The notes beneath the pieces were generated by a model, which made no database searches, was not told where the DNA came from, and worked only from the letters and a program-made list of their open reading frames with translations. Of a stretch of DNA of 64,000 nucleotides, positions 1-8,813 are shown in pieces. The translations under genes were made by a program, and so were the position numbers. The DNA is from Arthrobacter sp. NEB 688 (GTDB lineage: Bacteria > Actinomycetota > Actinomycetes > Actinomycetales > Dermatophilaceae): the NCBI RefSeq assembly GCF_013201035.1, contig NZ_CP053707.1, forward strand, positions 3,100,001 to 3,164,000, in the 5' to 3' direction. Numbering within the stretch: the stretch's first letter is position 1; every line of letters starts with the position of its first letter.

Positions 1-375
1 GCGCTCGGGTGCGTGGACGGCGAGCGAGAGCGCCAGGGCGCCGCCGAAGCTGTTGCCCACGACCGAGACCCGCTCCAGCCCGAGCGCGTCGAGGAAGCCG
101 AGCAGGTGCCCGCGCCAGGCGTCGAGCGTGAACGGGAAGCCGTCCGGGCGGTCGGTGTACCCGAACCCGACGACGTCCGGCGCCACGACGTCGAAGCGCT
201 CCGCGAGCGCCGGCAGGACCGGGCGCCAGTTCGCGAACGCGCTGACGCCCGGCCCCGAGCCGTGGACGAGCAGCAGGGGCGGTCCGTCCCCCGCGCGGTG
301 GTAGTTGGTGCCGATGCCGTCGACGTCGACCCGCAGGCCGACCTCTGGCGGGGTCGTGGTCTCCGTCGCGCTCAC
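1..375 (-). CDS. alpha/beta hydrolase, N-terminal part (runs off the window)
   Basis: The reverse strand from a GTG at 375 reads as the first ~125 residues of an alpha/beta hydrolase. After a short polar start come a beta-strand pair, an oxyanion-hole segment LLLVHGSGPG, the stretch DVVAPDVVGFGYTDRP and the nucleophile elbow GNSFGG, whose Ser would be the catalytic nucleophile. The HGSGPG and GNSFGG forms resemble meta-cleavage-product hydrolases and related esterases, but the substrate cannot be told. The catalytic Asp and His lie beyond the left edge. The gene is divergent from fdhD with ~90 bases between them. Confidence 0.8.
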   Translation of the reverse strand, partial: MSATETTTPPEVGLRVDVDGIGTNYHRAGDGPPLLLVHGSGPGVSAFANWRPVLPALAERFDVVAPDVVGFGYTDRPDGFPFTLDAWRGHLLGFLDALGLERVSVVGNSFGGALALSLAVHAPER

Positions 376-463
376 GCCGTCGACGCTAGGCCGGGGGCCG
401 TCGGCGGGGCACCCGGTGTTCCGCTCCGCGCAACGCCGGCGGCCGGTGTGCTCGAATGGGGCC

Positions 464-1303
464 GTGGGACGGGTGACGACACGGGTGCCGCGGACGCGGG
501 TGGACCTCGGCCGCGCCCTCGTCGACCGTCGGCCCGACACGGTCGCCGTCGAGGAGCCGCTCGAGGTCCGCGTCGACGGTCAGCCGGTGACGACGACGAT
601 GCGCACCCCCGGCGACGACTTCGACCTCGCGCTCGGCCACCTGCTGACGGAGGGCATGGTCGCCTCCGCCCACGACGTCGCGACGATGATGCACTGCACC
701 GACGTCGGCCCCGACGGCTCGCCGACCTTCAACGTCGTCGAGGCCGCCCTCTCCCCCGGCGTCTCCCTCCTGCGCCCGGCCCGCGAGCGCACCGAGACGA
801 TGACGAGCGCCTGCGGCGTGTGCGGGTCGGCCTCCCTCGACGCCGTGCGCACCGCGAGCCGCTTCGACGTCGCCGCCGACACCGTGCGGGTCGAGGCGTC
901 CGTCCTCGCCGGCCTGCCCGACGCGCTGCGCACCCACCAGGCGACGTTCGAGCGCACCGGCGGCGTCCACGCGGCCGGCATCGCCGACGCCGACGGCACC
1001 CTGCTGGCCGTCCGCGAGGACGTGGGCCGGCACAACGCCGTCGACAAGGTGATCGGCGGGCTGGCCCGCGAGCGCGAGCTGCCCCTCGCCGGGAGCGTCC
1101 TCGTCGTCAGCGCCCGCGCGAGCTTCGAGATCGTCCAGAAGGCGGCCGTCGCGGGCATCCCCGTCGTCGTCGCGGTCGGCGCCGCCACCTCGCTGGCGGT
1201 CGAGCTCGCGGCCGACGCGGGCATCACCCTCGCGGCCTTCGCGCGGGAGGGGCGCATCTCGCTCTACACGCGCCCGGACCGCGTGCCCGACCCCACGGCG
1301 TGA
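464..1303 (+). CDS. fdhD: FdhD, sulfur carrier protein for formate dehydrogenase
   Basis: The 279-residue product matches FdhD, which passes sulfur from a cysteine desulfurase to the molybdenum cofactor of formate dehydrogenase. The diagnostic double-cysteine motif CGVCG is present near residue 110, followed by the conserved stretches REDVGRHNAVDKVIG and SARASFEIVQKA. The frame is open upstream to 305, but the GTG at 464 gives the normal family length of ~280 residues; the extra upstream residues are unlike the family. No formate dehydrogenase gene lies in the window, so the partner must be elsewhere in the genome. Family assignment is secure; the start is inferred. Confidence 0.92.
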   Translation: MGRVTTRVPRTRVDLGRALVDRRPDTVAVEEPLEVRVDGQPVTTTMRTPGDDFDLALGHLLTEGMVASAHDVATMMHCTDVGPDGSPTFNVVEAALSPGVSLLRPARERTETMTSACGVCGSASLDAVRTASRFDVAADTVRVEASVLAGLPDALRTHQATFERTGGVHAAGIADADGTLLAVREDVGRHNAVDKVIGGLARERELPLAGSVLVVSARASFEIVQKAAVAGIPVVVAVGAATSLAVELAADAGITLAAFAREGRISLYTRPDRVPDPTA

Positions 1304-1310
1304 CCTGCGG

Positions 1311-1327
1311 CTGGACGTACCGTCCAG
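1311..1327. promoter_or_regulatory. 17-bp palindrome upstream of aceE, possible operator
   Basis: The sequence CTGGACGTACCGTCCAG has perfect 7-bp arms around TAC. It lies between fdhD and aceE, about 100 bases before the aceE start. Its size and symmetry fit a dimeric repressor site such as a TetR-family operator. It is too short and lacks a T-tract for a convincing terminator. No regulator gene is adjacent, so the assignment is inference. Confidence 0.4.
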
Positions 1328-1427
1328 TAGCCCGACCCGGATGTGACGCGGGCCGCGCGAGGGTGAAGGATGGGTGGTCCGGCCCCCGACCGGGGCACGG
1401 AACCGCGAGAGCTGAAAGGACGTGCGC

Positions 1428-4211
1428 GTGGCCCTCCACGAAGACGTCGGCCCCATCCTCAACGGCATCCCGACGCACCTGCCGGACATCGACCCGGGCG
1501 AGACCGAGGAGTGGCTCGCCAGCCTCGACGCCGTCATCGACGGTCCGGGCCGGATGCGCGCCCGCTACCTGATGCTCCGCCTCCTCGAGCGGGCGCGGTC
1601 GATGCAGGTGGGCGTCCCGTCGCTGACGACGACCGACTACGTCAACACGATCGGCCCCGAGCAGGAGCCCTGGTTCCCCGGCGACGAGGACACCGAGCGC
1701 CGCTTCCGCGCCCTCCTGCGCTGGAACGCCGCGATGGTCGTGCACCGCGCGCAGAAGCCCGGCATCGGGGTCGGCGGCCACATCTCGACGTACGCGTCGG
1801 CCGCGACGCTCTACGAGGTGGGCATGAACCACTTCTTCCGCGGCAAGGACCACCCGGGCGGCGGCGACCACGTCTTCTTCCAGGGCCACGCCTCCCCCGG
1901 CATGTACGCCCGCGCCTTCCTCGAGGGCCGGATCAGTGCCGACCGCCTCGACGGCTTCCGCCAGGAGCACAGCCACGTCGTCGACGGCGCGCCGCTCGCG
2001 CTCCCCAGCTACCCGCACCCGCGCCTCATGTCGGACTTCTGGGAGTTCCCGACCGTGTCGATGGGCCTGGGCCCGATGAACGCGATCTACCAGGCGCAGT
2101 TCGACAAGTACCTCCACAACCGCGGCATCAAGGACACGAGCCAGCAGCACACGTGGGCCTTCCTCGGCGACGGCGAGATGGACGAGCCCGAGTCGCGCGG
2201 CGCCCTGCAGATCGCGGCGCAGGAGGAGCTCGACAACCTGACCTTCGTCGTCAACTGCAACCTCCAGCGCCTCGACGGCCCGGTGCGCGGCAACGGCAAG
2301 ATCGTCCAGGAGCTCGAGGCGTACTTCCGCGGCGCCGGCTGGAACGTCATCAAGGTCGTGTGGGGTCGCGGCTGGGACCCGCTGCTCGCCGCCGACGGCG
2401 ACGGCGCCCTCGTGCACCTCATGAACTCGACGTCGGACGGCGACTACCAGACCTTCCGCGCCAACGACGGCAAGTACGTCCGCGACCACTTCTTCGCGCG
2501 CGACCCGCGCACCCGCAAGATGGTCGCCGACTGGTCCGACGAGGACATCTGGTGGAAGCTCAAGCGCGGCGGCCACGACTACCGCAAGGTGTACGCCGCC
2601 TACAAGGCCGCCGTCGAGCACGCCGGGCAGCCGACCGTCATCCTCGCGAAGACGATCAAGGGCTACGGCCTCGGCACCTCGTTCGCCGGCCGCAACGCGA
2701 CGCACCAGATGAAGAAGTTCACGCTCGACGACCTCAAGAAGCTGCGTGACTCGCTCAACATCCCGGTCACCGACGAGCAGCTCGAGAAGGACCCGTACAA
2801 CGCGCCGTACTTCCACCCCGGCGCCGACGACGAGGTCATCCAGTACGCGATGGAGCGCCGCGCCAAGCTCGGTGGCGGTGTGCCGGAGCGTCGTTCGACG
2901 CACGTCCCGATCCACCTGCCCGACGACTCCGCCTACGCGCAGGTCAAGAAGGGCTCCGGCAAGCAGCAGGTCGCCACGACGATGGCGTTCGTCCGGCTGC
3001 TCAAGGACCTCATGCGCGACAAGGAGTTCGGCAAGCGGATCGTGCCGATCATCCCGGACGAGGCGCGCACCTTCGGGATGGACAGCTTCTTCTCGACGAT
3101 CAAGATCTACAACCCGCACGGCCAGCGCTACACGCCGGTCGACGCGGAGCTGATGCTCGCCTACCGCGAGGCCAAGGACGGCCAGATCCTCCACCTCGGC
3201 ATCAACGAGGGCGGGTCGATGTCGGCGTTCACGGCGTCGGGCACGTCGTACGCGACGCACGGCGAGCCGATGATCCCGATCTACGTCTTCTACTCGATGT
3301 TCGGCTTCCAGCGCACCGGTGACTCGGTGTGGGCCGCGGCCGACCAGATGACGCGCGGCTTCCTCATCGGCGCCACCGCCGGCCGCACGACGCTGACCGG
3401 CGAGGGCATGCAGCACGCCGACGGCCACAGCCCGCTGCTGGCGTCGACGAACACCGCCGTCGTGCACTACGACCCGGCGTTCGCCTACGAGATCGCGCAC
3501 ATCATGCAGGACGGCCTGCACCGGATGTACGGCACCGACGAGTCGCTGACCGACGACGAGCGCAACGTCATCTACTACCTGACGGTCTACAACGAGCCGC
3601 TGTCGCAGCCGGCCGAGCCCGAGAACCTCGACCGCGAGGGCCTGCTCAAGGGCATGTACCTCTACGCCGAGGGCTCGACCGAGGGCATCGGTGACGACGC
3701 CCCGCGCGTGCAGCTGCTCGCGTCGGGTGTCGGGATGCCGTGGGCCCTCGAGGCCCAGGAGCTGCTGCGCAACGACTGGCACGTCGCCGCCGACGTGTGG
3801 TCGGTGACGTCGTGGAACGAGCTGCGGCGTGACGGGCTGCGCTGCGACGAGGCGAAGTTCCTCCACCCGGAGCAGGAGGCGCCCACCCCGTGGGTCACCT
3901 CGCAGCTGTCCGGGCGGCAGGGTCCGGTCCTCGCGGTGTCCGACTACATGCGGGCGGTGCAGGACCAGATCGCGCAGTGGGTGCCCGGCGACTTCTCCTC
4001 GCTCGGCGCCGACGGCTTCGGCTTCTCGGACACCCGCCCCGCGGCCCGTCGCTACTTCCACATCGACGGCCCGTCGATGGCGGTGCGCGCCCTCCAGGTG
4101 CTCGCCGAGCGCGGCGAGGTCGAGGCGTCCGTCCCGGCCGAGGCGGCCAAGCGCTACCGCCTGCACGACGTGACCGCCGGCGCGTCCGGCAACGAGGGCG
4201 GCGACAGCTGA
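1428..4211 (+). CDS. aceE: pyruvate dehydrogenase E1 component, homodimeric type
   Basis: The ~927-residue protein is the thiamine-diphosphate-dependent E1 of the pyruvate dehydrogenase complex, decarboxylating pyruvate and acetylating the lipoyl group of E2. The ThDP/Mg motif is visible as [10 protein letters not shown] followed by [10 protein letters not shown]. Other family blocks are STDYVNTI-like ([10 protein letters not shown]), [38 protein letters not shown] and [11 protein letters not shown]. Length fits actinobacterial AceE. Two GTG codons compete, at 1422 and 1428; AAAGGA at 1415-1420 is correctly spaced only for 1428. A strong hairpin follows the stop. A palindrome ~100 bases upstream may regulate it. 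The next gene downstream encodes a thiamine-binding protein. Confidence 0.96.
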   Translation: MALHEDVGPILNGIPTHLPDIDPGETEEWLASLDAVIDGPGRMRARYLMLRLLERARSMQVGVPSLTTTDYVNTIGPEQEPWFPGDEDTERRFRALLRWNAAMVVHRAQKPGIGVGGHISTYASAATLYEVGMNHFFRGKDHPGGGDHVFFQGHASPGMYARAFLEGRISADRLDGFRQEHSHVVDGAPLALPSYPHPRLMSDFWEFPTVSMGLGPMNAIYQAQFDKYLHNRGIKDTSQQHTWAFLGDGEMDEPESRGALQIAAQEELDNLTFVVNCNLQRLDGPVRGNGKIVQELEAYFRGAGWNVIKVVWGRGWDPLLAADGDGALVHLMNSTSDGDYQTFRANDGKYVRDHFFARDPRTRKMVADWSDEDIWWKLKRGGHDYRKVYAAYKAAVEHAGQPTVILAKTIKGYGLGTSFAGRNATHQMKKFTLDDLKKLRDSLNIPVTDEQLEKDPYNAPYFHPGADDEVIQYAMERRAKLGGGVPERRSTHVPIHLPDDSAYAQVKKGSGKQQVATTMAFVRLLKDLMRDKEFGKRIVPIIPDEARTFGMDSFFSTIKIYNPHGQRYTPVDAELMLAYREAKDGQILHLGINEGGSMSAFTASGTSYATHGEPMIPIYVFYSMFGFQRTGDSVWAAADQMTRGFLIGATAGRTTLTGEGMQHADGHSPLLASTNTAVVHYDPAFAYEIAHIMQDGLHRMYGTDESLTDDERNVIYYLTVYNEPLSQPAEPENLDREGLLKGMYLYAEGSTEGIGDDAPRVQLLASGVGMPWALEAQELLRNDWHVAADVWSVTSWNELRRDGLRCDEAKFLHPEQEAPTPWVTSQLSGRQGPVLAVSDYMRAVQDQIAQWVPGDFSSLGADGFGFSDTRPAARRYFHIDGPSMAVRALQVLAERGEVEASVPAEAAKRYRLHDVTAGASGNEGGDS

Positions 4212-4236
4212 CCGTCCCACCCGTCGAGTGAACAGG

Positions 4237-4270
4237 ACACGCCGCCCGCGCACCGTCGCGGGCGGCGTGT
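4237..4270 (+). terminator. factor-independent-like terminator hairpin after aceE
   Basis: A perfect 14-bp inverted repeat (ACACGCCGCCCGCG, loop CACCGT, then the complement) begins 25 bases after the aceE stop and is followed by TTCTCT rather than a U-run, as is usual in high-GC actinomycetes. Confidence 0.75.
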
Positions 4271-4309
4271 TCTCTACTCTCGACGGGTGAGCACACCAGG
4301 AGCAGCCCG

Positions 4310-4612
4310 ATGATCGTCGCCTTCAGCATCGCCCCCGCGAGCCCGGACGAGACCGGCTCCTACGCCGAGGCCGTCGCGGAGGCGGTCGGCATCGTCCGGG
4401 CCTCCGGCCTCCCCCACGAGACGAACGCGATGTTCACCAACCTCGAGGGCGAGTGGGACGAGGTGTTCGGCGTGCTCAAGCGGTGCACCGAGGCGATGAC
4501 CGCGCGCCACCCGCGCGTCTCGCTCGTCGTCAAGGCCGACGTCCGGCCCGGCCACACGGGGATGCTCACCTCCAAGGTGCAGCGCATCGACGAGGTCCTC
4601 GGCGAGGGCTGA
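4310..4612 (+). CDS. thiamine-binding protein, MTH1187/YkoF-like fold
   Basis: This 100-residue soluble protein starts MIVAFSIAPAS and contains the typical ETNAMFTNLEGEWDEV and HPRVSLVVKADVRPG segments of the MTH1187/YkoF-like small ferredoxin-fold family. Members of this family (formerly DUF77) bind thiamine or related molecules. AGGAG at 4298-4302 sits 7 bases before the ATG. It follows aceE, a thiamine-diphosphate enzyme, but a strong terminator separates the two, so linkage is by neighbourhood only. The role could be thiamine buffering or sensing. No catalytic motif is visible. Confidence 0.75.
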   Translation: MIVAFSIAPASPDETGSYAEAVAEAVGIVRASGLPHETNAMFTNLEGEWDEVFGVLKRCTEAMTARHPRVSLVVKADVRPGHTGMLTSKVQRIDEVLGEG

Positions 4613-4728
4613 GCCCCCGCTCGCTGCGAGTTCTCGCAACGGCCGTACCGGGGTGTCGGCCGGCGCTGCTAGTTTCCGGTCGCCGAGCCCGTCCGGGCCG
4701 GTCCCGACCGTCCCCGGAGGCCCCCGCC

Positions 4729-6594
4729 GTGCGCGTCCGCTCCGTTCTCGCCGCCGTCGCCGCGGCTTCCCTCTCCGCCGGGCTGCTCACCGCGGCGCCC
4801 GCCTCCGCCGCCGGCACCGGGCTGGAGGGCACCGTGCTCGACGACGCCGGCGCCCCCGTCTCGACCTGCGTCTCGGCCTACGACGTCGAGGGCTCCTACG
4901 TCGACTCCACGTGCACCGACGAGGCGGGCCGCTGGGCCCTGCCCGGGCTCGCCGACGGCGGCTACCGGCTCGAGGTCTCCGGCACCGACACCCTGGTCGG
5001 CGAGTGGTTCGACGACGCCACCGACCTCGACTCCGCCACCCCGGTGGACGCTCCCGGGGTCGCCGACACCGTGCTGGCCACCGGTGCGCGCGTCGGCGGC
5101 ACCTTCACCGACGCCGACGGCGCGCCGGCGCCGTGGGTCGACGTCCAGGTGACCGACCCGCAGGGCGACGTGCTGCCCGGGGGGTCGACCTCCACCGACC
5201 AGGACGGCACGTGGAGCACGCTCGTGCCGCCGGGCCCGGTCGTCGTCCACTTCACGAGCTGGCCCGTCGAGCAGTGGGCCCACCAGAAGACCTCCCTCGA
5301 GGACGCTGACGTGCTCGACGCGGTGGCCGGCGCCACGACCACCGTCGACGACAGCCTCATCCGCGTCCCGAAGATCACCGGCACCGTGACCGACCCGACC
5401 GGCAAGCCGCTGCCCGGCATCTGCGCCAGCCTCCTCGACGAGGCCGCCTACGAGGCCGGCAACGACTACGGCAACGGGTGCACCGACGCGGACGGCCGCT
5501 ACGAGATCACCCCGTGGGGCGCCACCACCGGAGGCCTCACCGTCTTCTTCCGCGACAGCACCGAGCGGCCCGTCTACGCTCCGGAGTTCGCCGGCGGCGC
5601 ATACCGGGTCGACCGCGCCGCCACCGTGCCCACCGGCACCGACCAGGTGGTCGACGCGCAGCTCGCGAAGGGCGGGGTCTTCACCGGCCGCGTCGCCACC
5701 CGCGCCGGCGACACGAGCATCAAGGGCGTCTGCCCCTCCGTGTGGCGCGACCGCTCGGCCCGGCTGTTCTACGGCTACGGCGCGCGCTGCAGCACCAAGG
5801 ACGGCACCTACCGCGTCACCGCGCTGCCGCCCGGCTCCTTCACCGTGCGGTTCGACCCCGACCGGTCCTCGTCGTTCGTCGAGCAGTGGTACCGCGACGC
5901 GTCCACCCAGCGCTCCGCCGAGCTCGTCGCGGTCAAGCTCGGCCGCACGACCACCCTGCGGACCCAGCGGTTCGTCGAGGGCGGGCAGGTGAGCGGCGTC
6001 GTCACCGACCCGGCCGGCCGCCCGGTGGCGGGGGCCTGGGTCTACGTCGGTGGTCGCAACCCCGGCCGGGCCGGGCCGGGCGAGGGTCGCTTCAACGCCC
6101 GGACGGACGCGCGCGGCCGCTACACCGCGACGGCCCCGGCCGGCACCACGACCCCGCTCGTCATGCCCCCGGGTGACGCCGACCTCGCGCCCCAGTGGTC
6201 CGGCGGCGCCCGCACGAGCGCCACCGCCACGCCCGTCACGGTCCGCACGCGGCAGACCGTGCGCCTGGACTTCCACCTCGTGCCCGGCGCGACGATCGCC
6301 GGCGAGGTCGTCCTCGGCCCGGGGACGCCGGCCGCCTCGACCTACGTCGCCGGCCAGGTGTTCACCGGCTCCGGCGACTACATCGGCGACTTCGACGCCG
6401 GCTCGTTCAACGACCACCGGATCAGCGCACGTCAGCTCCCCGCCGGGAGGCTCGTCATCCGGGCCGACGTCCTCGACGAGTCCACCGGCACGTCGCGCGA
6501 GGTGTGGTTCGACGGGGCGACGAGCCGCGCCGACGCCACGCGCATCCCGACCCGGTCGGGGGCGACGACGACCATCCGCTGGGCGCTGCCCTAG
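4729..6594 (+). CDS. secreted multi-domain protein with carboxypeptidase-regulatory-like repeats
   Basis: The GTG at 4729, with GGAGG 8 bases upstream, begins a 621-residue protein with a clear Sec signal peptide: RVR, a hydrophobic Ala/Leu core, then ASAAG as cleavage site near residue 28. The rest is a chain of about six Ig-like/transthyretin-like modules. Each starts as G.V.D..G.P....V and ends with a DG.Y....P.G motif, the signature of CarboxypepD_reg (DUF4198/Cna-B-like) domains. Paired cysteines recur (VSTCVSAYDV, DSTCTDEAG; ICASLL, NGCTDADG; KGVCPS, ARCSTKDG), suggesting one disulfide per module. There is no sortase motif or C-terminal anchor. It is probably a cell-envelope or secreted structural protein; the ligand is unknown. 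It is convergent with the cassette at 6591, overlapping its last codon. Confidence 0.75.
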   Translation: MRVRSVLAAVAAASLSAGLLTAAPASAAGTGLEGTVLDDAGAPVSTCVSAYDVEGSYVDSTCTDEAGRWALPGLADGGYRLEVSGTDTLVGEWFDDATDLDSATPVDAPGVADTVLATGARVGGTFTDADGAPAPWVDVQVTDPQGDVLPGGSTSTDQDGTWSTLVPPGPVVVHFTSWPVEQWAHQKTSLEDADVLDAVAGATTTVDDSLIRVPKITGTVTDPTGKPLPGICASLLDEAAYEAGNDYGNGCTDADGRYEITPWGATTGGLTVFFRDSTERPVYAPEFAGGAYRVDRAATVPTGTDQVVDAQLAKGGVFTGRVATRAGDTSIKGVCPSVWRDRSARLFYGYGARCSTKDGTYRVTALPPGSFTVRFDPDRSSSFVEQWYRDASTQRSAELVAVKLGRTTTLRTQRFVEGGQVSGVVTDPAGRPVAGAWVYVGGRNPGRAGPGEGRFNARTDARGRYTATAPAGTTTPLVMPPGDADLAPQWSGGARTSATATPVTVRTRQTVRLDFHLVPGATIAGEVVLGPGTPAASTYVAGQVFTGSGDYIGDFDAGSFNDHRISARQLPAGRLVIRADVLDESTGTSREVWFDGATSRADATRIPTRSGATTTIRWALP

Positions 6595-7520
6595 CCGGTC
6601 GGGGAGGCCGTCACCGCGGCGGCGGCCTCCACCCAGCGGGTGGCCTCGGCGAGGCTCGGTGTCGTGCCGAGCGCCCGCCGGGGCCGCGCCGCGACCCGGT
6701 AGCGCTCGACGAGGTCGGCCGGGTCGGCGGCCGCCAGCGCGGCGACGTCGGTGATGCCCGCGTCGTGCAGCACCGCGGCATTCGTCCGGTCGACGCCCGG
6801 CACGCCGAGCAGACCGGCCAGGACGGTGAACCGGCCGAGCTCCTCGCGGTCGACCCCGAGCAGGCTGACGAGGCTCGCCGAGGCCGTCGCCCGGGTCGCG
6901 AGCCGGGCGAACCCGCTCGTCGTCGTCACGTGCGCGCCCCGCAGCGTCGCTACCTGGGCGTCGGTCAGGCCGTCGATCTCCTCGACCGGGCGGTCGGTGA
7001 CCAAGGCGGCGGGCGCCTCGTCGGGCGGCGGCTTCGGGACGGGGACGACGGTCATCGAGACGGTCGAGAGCGCGGCGGCGTTGACCTGCTCGCCCGGGCG
7101 GACGAACTGGAAGCCGATGGTGCCGACGGCGGTGACGTCGACGTGCACCCTGGACTCGAGGGTGAACTCGCGCACGGCGAAGTTCGAGGTGGCGTTGCCC
7201 ATCGTGCCGAGCCGCTCGGCGATGCCGTCGAGCGCGTGCTGCAGGCCGTCGGCGAGGTCGTCGGACGAGCGCGGCGGGTCGGCGAGCGCGGCGAGCCTCT
7301 CCTCGAGCGCGGCGTTCTCGGCGCGCACGGACGCGAGCTCGCCGCGGAGGGCGTCGACGATCTTCTCGAGGTTCTCGCCGGAGGTGGCGGCGTCGGCGCC
7401 GGTCACGGGGGTGAAGACGCCGGTGATGCCGTCGACGGTCACGAGGCGGTCGAGGCCGATGCGCTCGAGCGCGGCCAGGCGCGCGGGGTCGAGCGTCGTG
7501 CGGACCGGGGGTGGGGTCAT
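6591..7520 (-). CDS. uncharacterised coiled-coil and helix-hairpin-helix protein of the subtilase cassette
   Basis: The 309-residue product has no signal peptide or membrane segment. Residues ~45-75 form a coiled coil (NLEKIVDALRGELASVRAENAALEERL region). A short helical plus beta segment (residues ~85-145, containing FTLESRVHVDV) resembles the core of the three upstream proteins. Residues ~165-290 contain helix-hairpin-helix-like turns (IDGLTDAQVATLRGAHV, LLGVPGVDRTNAAVLHDAGI) of the DUF4332 sort, which bind DNA or serve as protein scaffolds. The ATG overlaps the stop of the preceding gene (ATGA), so translation is coupled. It is the last gene of the cassette and ends tail to tail with the gene at 4729-6594. 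Function unknown; by position it acts with the protease and its neighbours. Confidence 0.6.
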   Translation of the reverse strand: MTPPPVRTTLDPARLAALERIGLDRLVTVDGITGVFTPVTGADAATSGENLEKIVDALRGELASVRAENAALEERLAALADPPRSSDDLADGLQHALDGIAERLGTMGNATSNFAVREFTLESRVHVDVTAVGTIGFQFVRPGEQVNAAALSTVSMTVVPVPKPPPDEAPAALVTDRPVEEIDGLTDAQVATLRGAHVTTTSGFARLATRATASASLVSLLGVDREELGRFTVLAGLLGVPGVDRTNAAVLHDAGITDVAALAAADPADLVERYRVAARPRRALGTTPSLAEATRWVEAAAAVTASPTG

Positions 7521-7939
7521 GGCGACGGGGGTCCTTCCTCGGTCGCCGGGAGCGGGGTCGGGGCGACGCGCTGGGGGGTCAGGGTGAGCCGGACGCGGGT
7601 GCCGGCGGCGGAGCGGTACCCGTAGACGCCGACCGTCACCGGGTTGACCGTGCGGCAGAGCAGGCGGGTGCGGGCGGGGCCGCCGTCGTCGGACGCGACC
7701 CGGACGGCCTCCGTCGAGAGCTCGAGGTCGACCGACGCCTCGTCGAACGCGTACCAGAGCGGCGGCAGCGCGAGGCTGCCCGGTGCGGCGGCGGCGTACT
7801 CCGCGGCCCGGGCTCGGGCGTGCTCGTCGAGGAGGTCCTGCGCCTCGACGACGGCGGTGACCGTGCCCGCGAGGAGGGCACCCAGCTCGGTCTGCCGGGT
7901 GCCGCTCCCCGCGGTCGGCGAGGGGTCGCCGGTGGCCAC
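7517..7939 (-). CDS. uncharacterised 140-residue protein of the subtilase cassette
   Basis: The GTG at 7939 lies only two bases past the stop of the upstream gene, and its own stop overlaps the next ATG, so it is translationally coupled on both sides. The protein has a helical N-terminal half (ELGALLAGTVTAVVEAQDLLDEHARARAAEY), then a beta-rich half starting LPPLWYAFDEASVDLEL. The same order, a helix followed by an aromatic plus alternating hydrophobic strand, occurs in the two larger upstream proteins (PTVHEWKRVALSMDLS and PVLYEWKQVRLQGRFS). It may therefore be a minimal version of the same module. No known family was recognised and no catalytic residues stand out. The open frame continues upstream to 8533, but that part is a shadow of the neighbouring gene. 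Confidence 0.6.
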   Translation of the reverse strand: MATGDPSPTAGSGTRQTELGALLAGTVTAVVEAQDLLDEHARARAAEYAAAAPGSLALPPLWYAFDEASVDLELSTEAVRVASDDGGPARTRLLCRTVNPVTVGVYGYRSAAGTRVRLTLTPQRVAPTPLPATEEGPPSP

Positions 7940-7941
7940 GG

Positions 7942-8799
7942 TCAGAACGTGACGGTCGTGGACTCGGAGACGATGCCCTTGCGGACCGCGACGACGACGT
8001 CGACCGGGGTGCGGTCGGCGGCGTCGTCGACGAAGGTCCGCGTCAGGAGGATCGTCAGCTGCCCGTCGCCGTCGGTCTGGTCGACACCCCCGACGTACTC
8101 CCACGCCACGCCGGCGGAGTCGACGGCGAGCGTCTTGCCCGGGATCGGGTCGCCGTCGGCGTTCTCGTAGGTGACGACGACCTCCATCGTCCGCGACTGG
8201 ACGGGCGGTCCGCCGACGTCCGTGATGGGGCCGGCGTCGATGCTGATCGACGGGCCGACGACCGCCTGGCGCGGGCGCGGCACGCCGATGTCGTGGCGCG
8301 GCTCGAGGATGGCGTTCATCCGCAGGAGGCCGACCGAGCTCTCGGAGCGGTAGCGCGAGTCGACGTGCGCCTGCGTGGAGTCGTACTGGAAGTTGTTGTA
8401 GCCCCCGCCGAAGATCAGGCCGATGCCGGCCTGGCCGTGCGAGTCGGTGTTGGCATGCGCGTAGGTGTCGCTCGACTGGGTCGTCGAGAACTGCGTGGCC
8501 GAGAACCGACCCTGCAGCCGCACCTGCTTCCACTCGTAGAGCACGGGGTCGACGACGTCGATGAGCGGCAGCTTCTGGGTGAAGGTCTGCGCGCCCGTCA
8601 CGGTGCCGTTGTCGTCGTACTCGACCTCCTGCACCGCGATGACGTCGACGAGGGTCTGCGACAGCGCGGACGTGGTGTCCGCGGCGGTCCTGTTGAGCTC
8701 CTGCTGGGTGCTGGCGACGGCCTGCCCGGTGAGCCGGACGAGGTCGCCGAAGGCCATGCCGGCGGTGTTCAGCTGGCCGCTGACGTCGGTGTCTGCCAT
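7942..8799 (-). CDS. uncharacterised protein, smaller paralogue of the adjacent 350-residue protein
   Basis: The 285-residue product starts MADTDVSGQLNTAGMAFGDL and lacks a signal peptide. AGAGAGG-type purine-rich sequence lies ~7 bases before the ATG. It aligns along its length with the protein at 8814-9866. Shared blocks are DVSGQL, FGDL/V, a helix of TQQELN/SQAALD type, VLYEWKQV/TVHEWKRV, a Gly-rich GIGLIFGGGYN/GLFWGFLGVNYEY patch, MNAILEPR/LDAILGPR, and a final Ig-like domain with GDGQLTILLTR/AQGQVLVTVTR. The C-terminal ~90 residues look like a bacterial Ig-like (Big/invasin) domain. The protein is probably structural or effector-like. No database family is recognised with confidence. It sits in the middle of the cassette, 14 bases after its paralogue. 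Confidence 0.65.
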   Translation of the reverse strand: MADTDVSGQLNTAGMAFGDLVRLTGQAVASTQQELNRTAADTTSALSQTLVDVIAVQEVEYDDNGTVTGAQTFTQKLPLIDVVDPVLYEWKQVRLQGRFSATQFSTTQSSDTYAHANTDSHGQAGIGLIFGGGYNNFQYDSTQAHVDSRYRSESSVGLLRMNAILEPRHDIGVPRPRQAVVGPSISIDAGPITDVGGPPVQSRTMEVVVTYENADGDPIPGKTLAVDSAGVAWEYVGGVDQTDGDGQLTILLTRTFVDDAADRTPVDVVVAVRKGIVSESTTVTF

Positions 8800-8813
8800 G
8801 GGAATCGCCTCTC

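Noticed and set aside
1224-4253. A 1009-codon minus-strand frame across aceE
   Set aside because: It is a shadow of the well-supported aceE gene; its composition is His/Arg/Val-rich, and it lacks family motifs.
7511-8170. Plus-strand frame opposite the cassette
   Set aside because: It lies antisense to genes joined by overlaps and conserved paralogous motifs, so it is a shadow.
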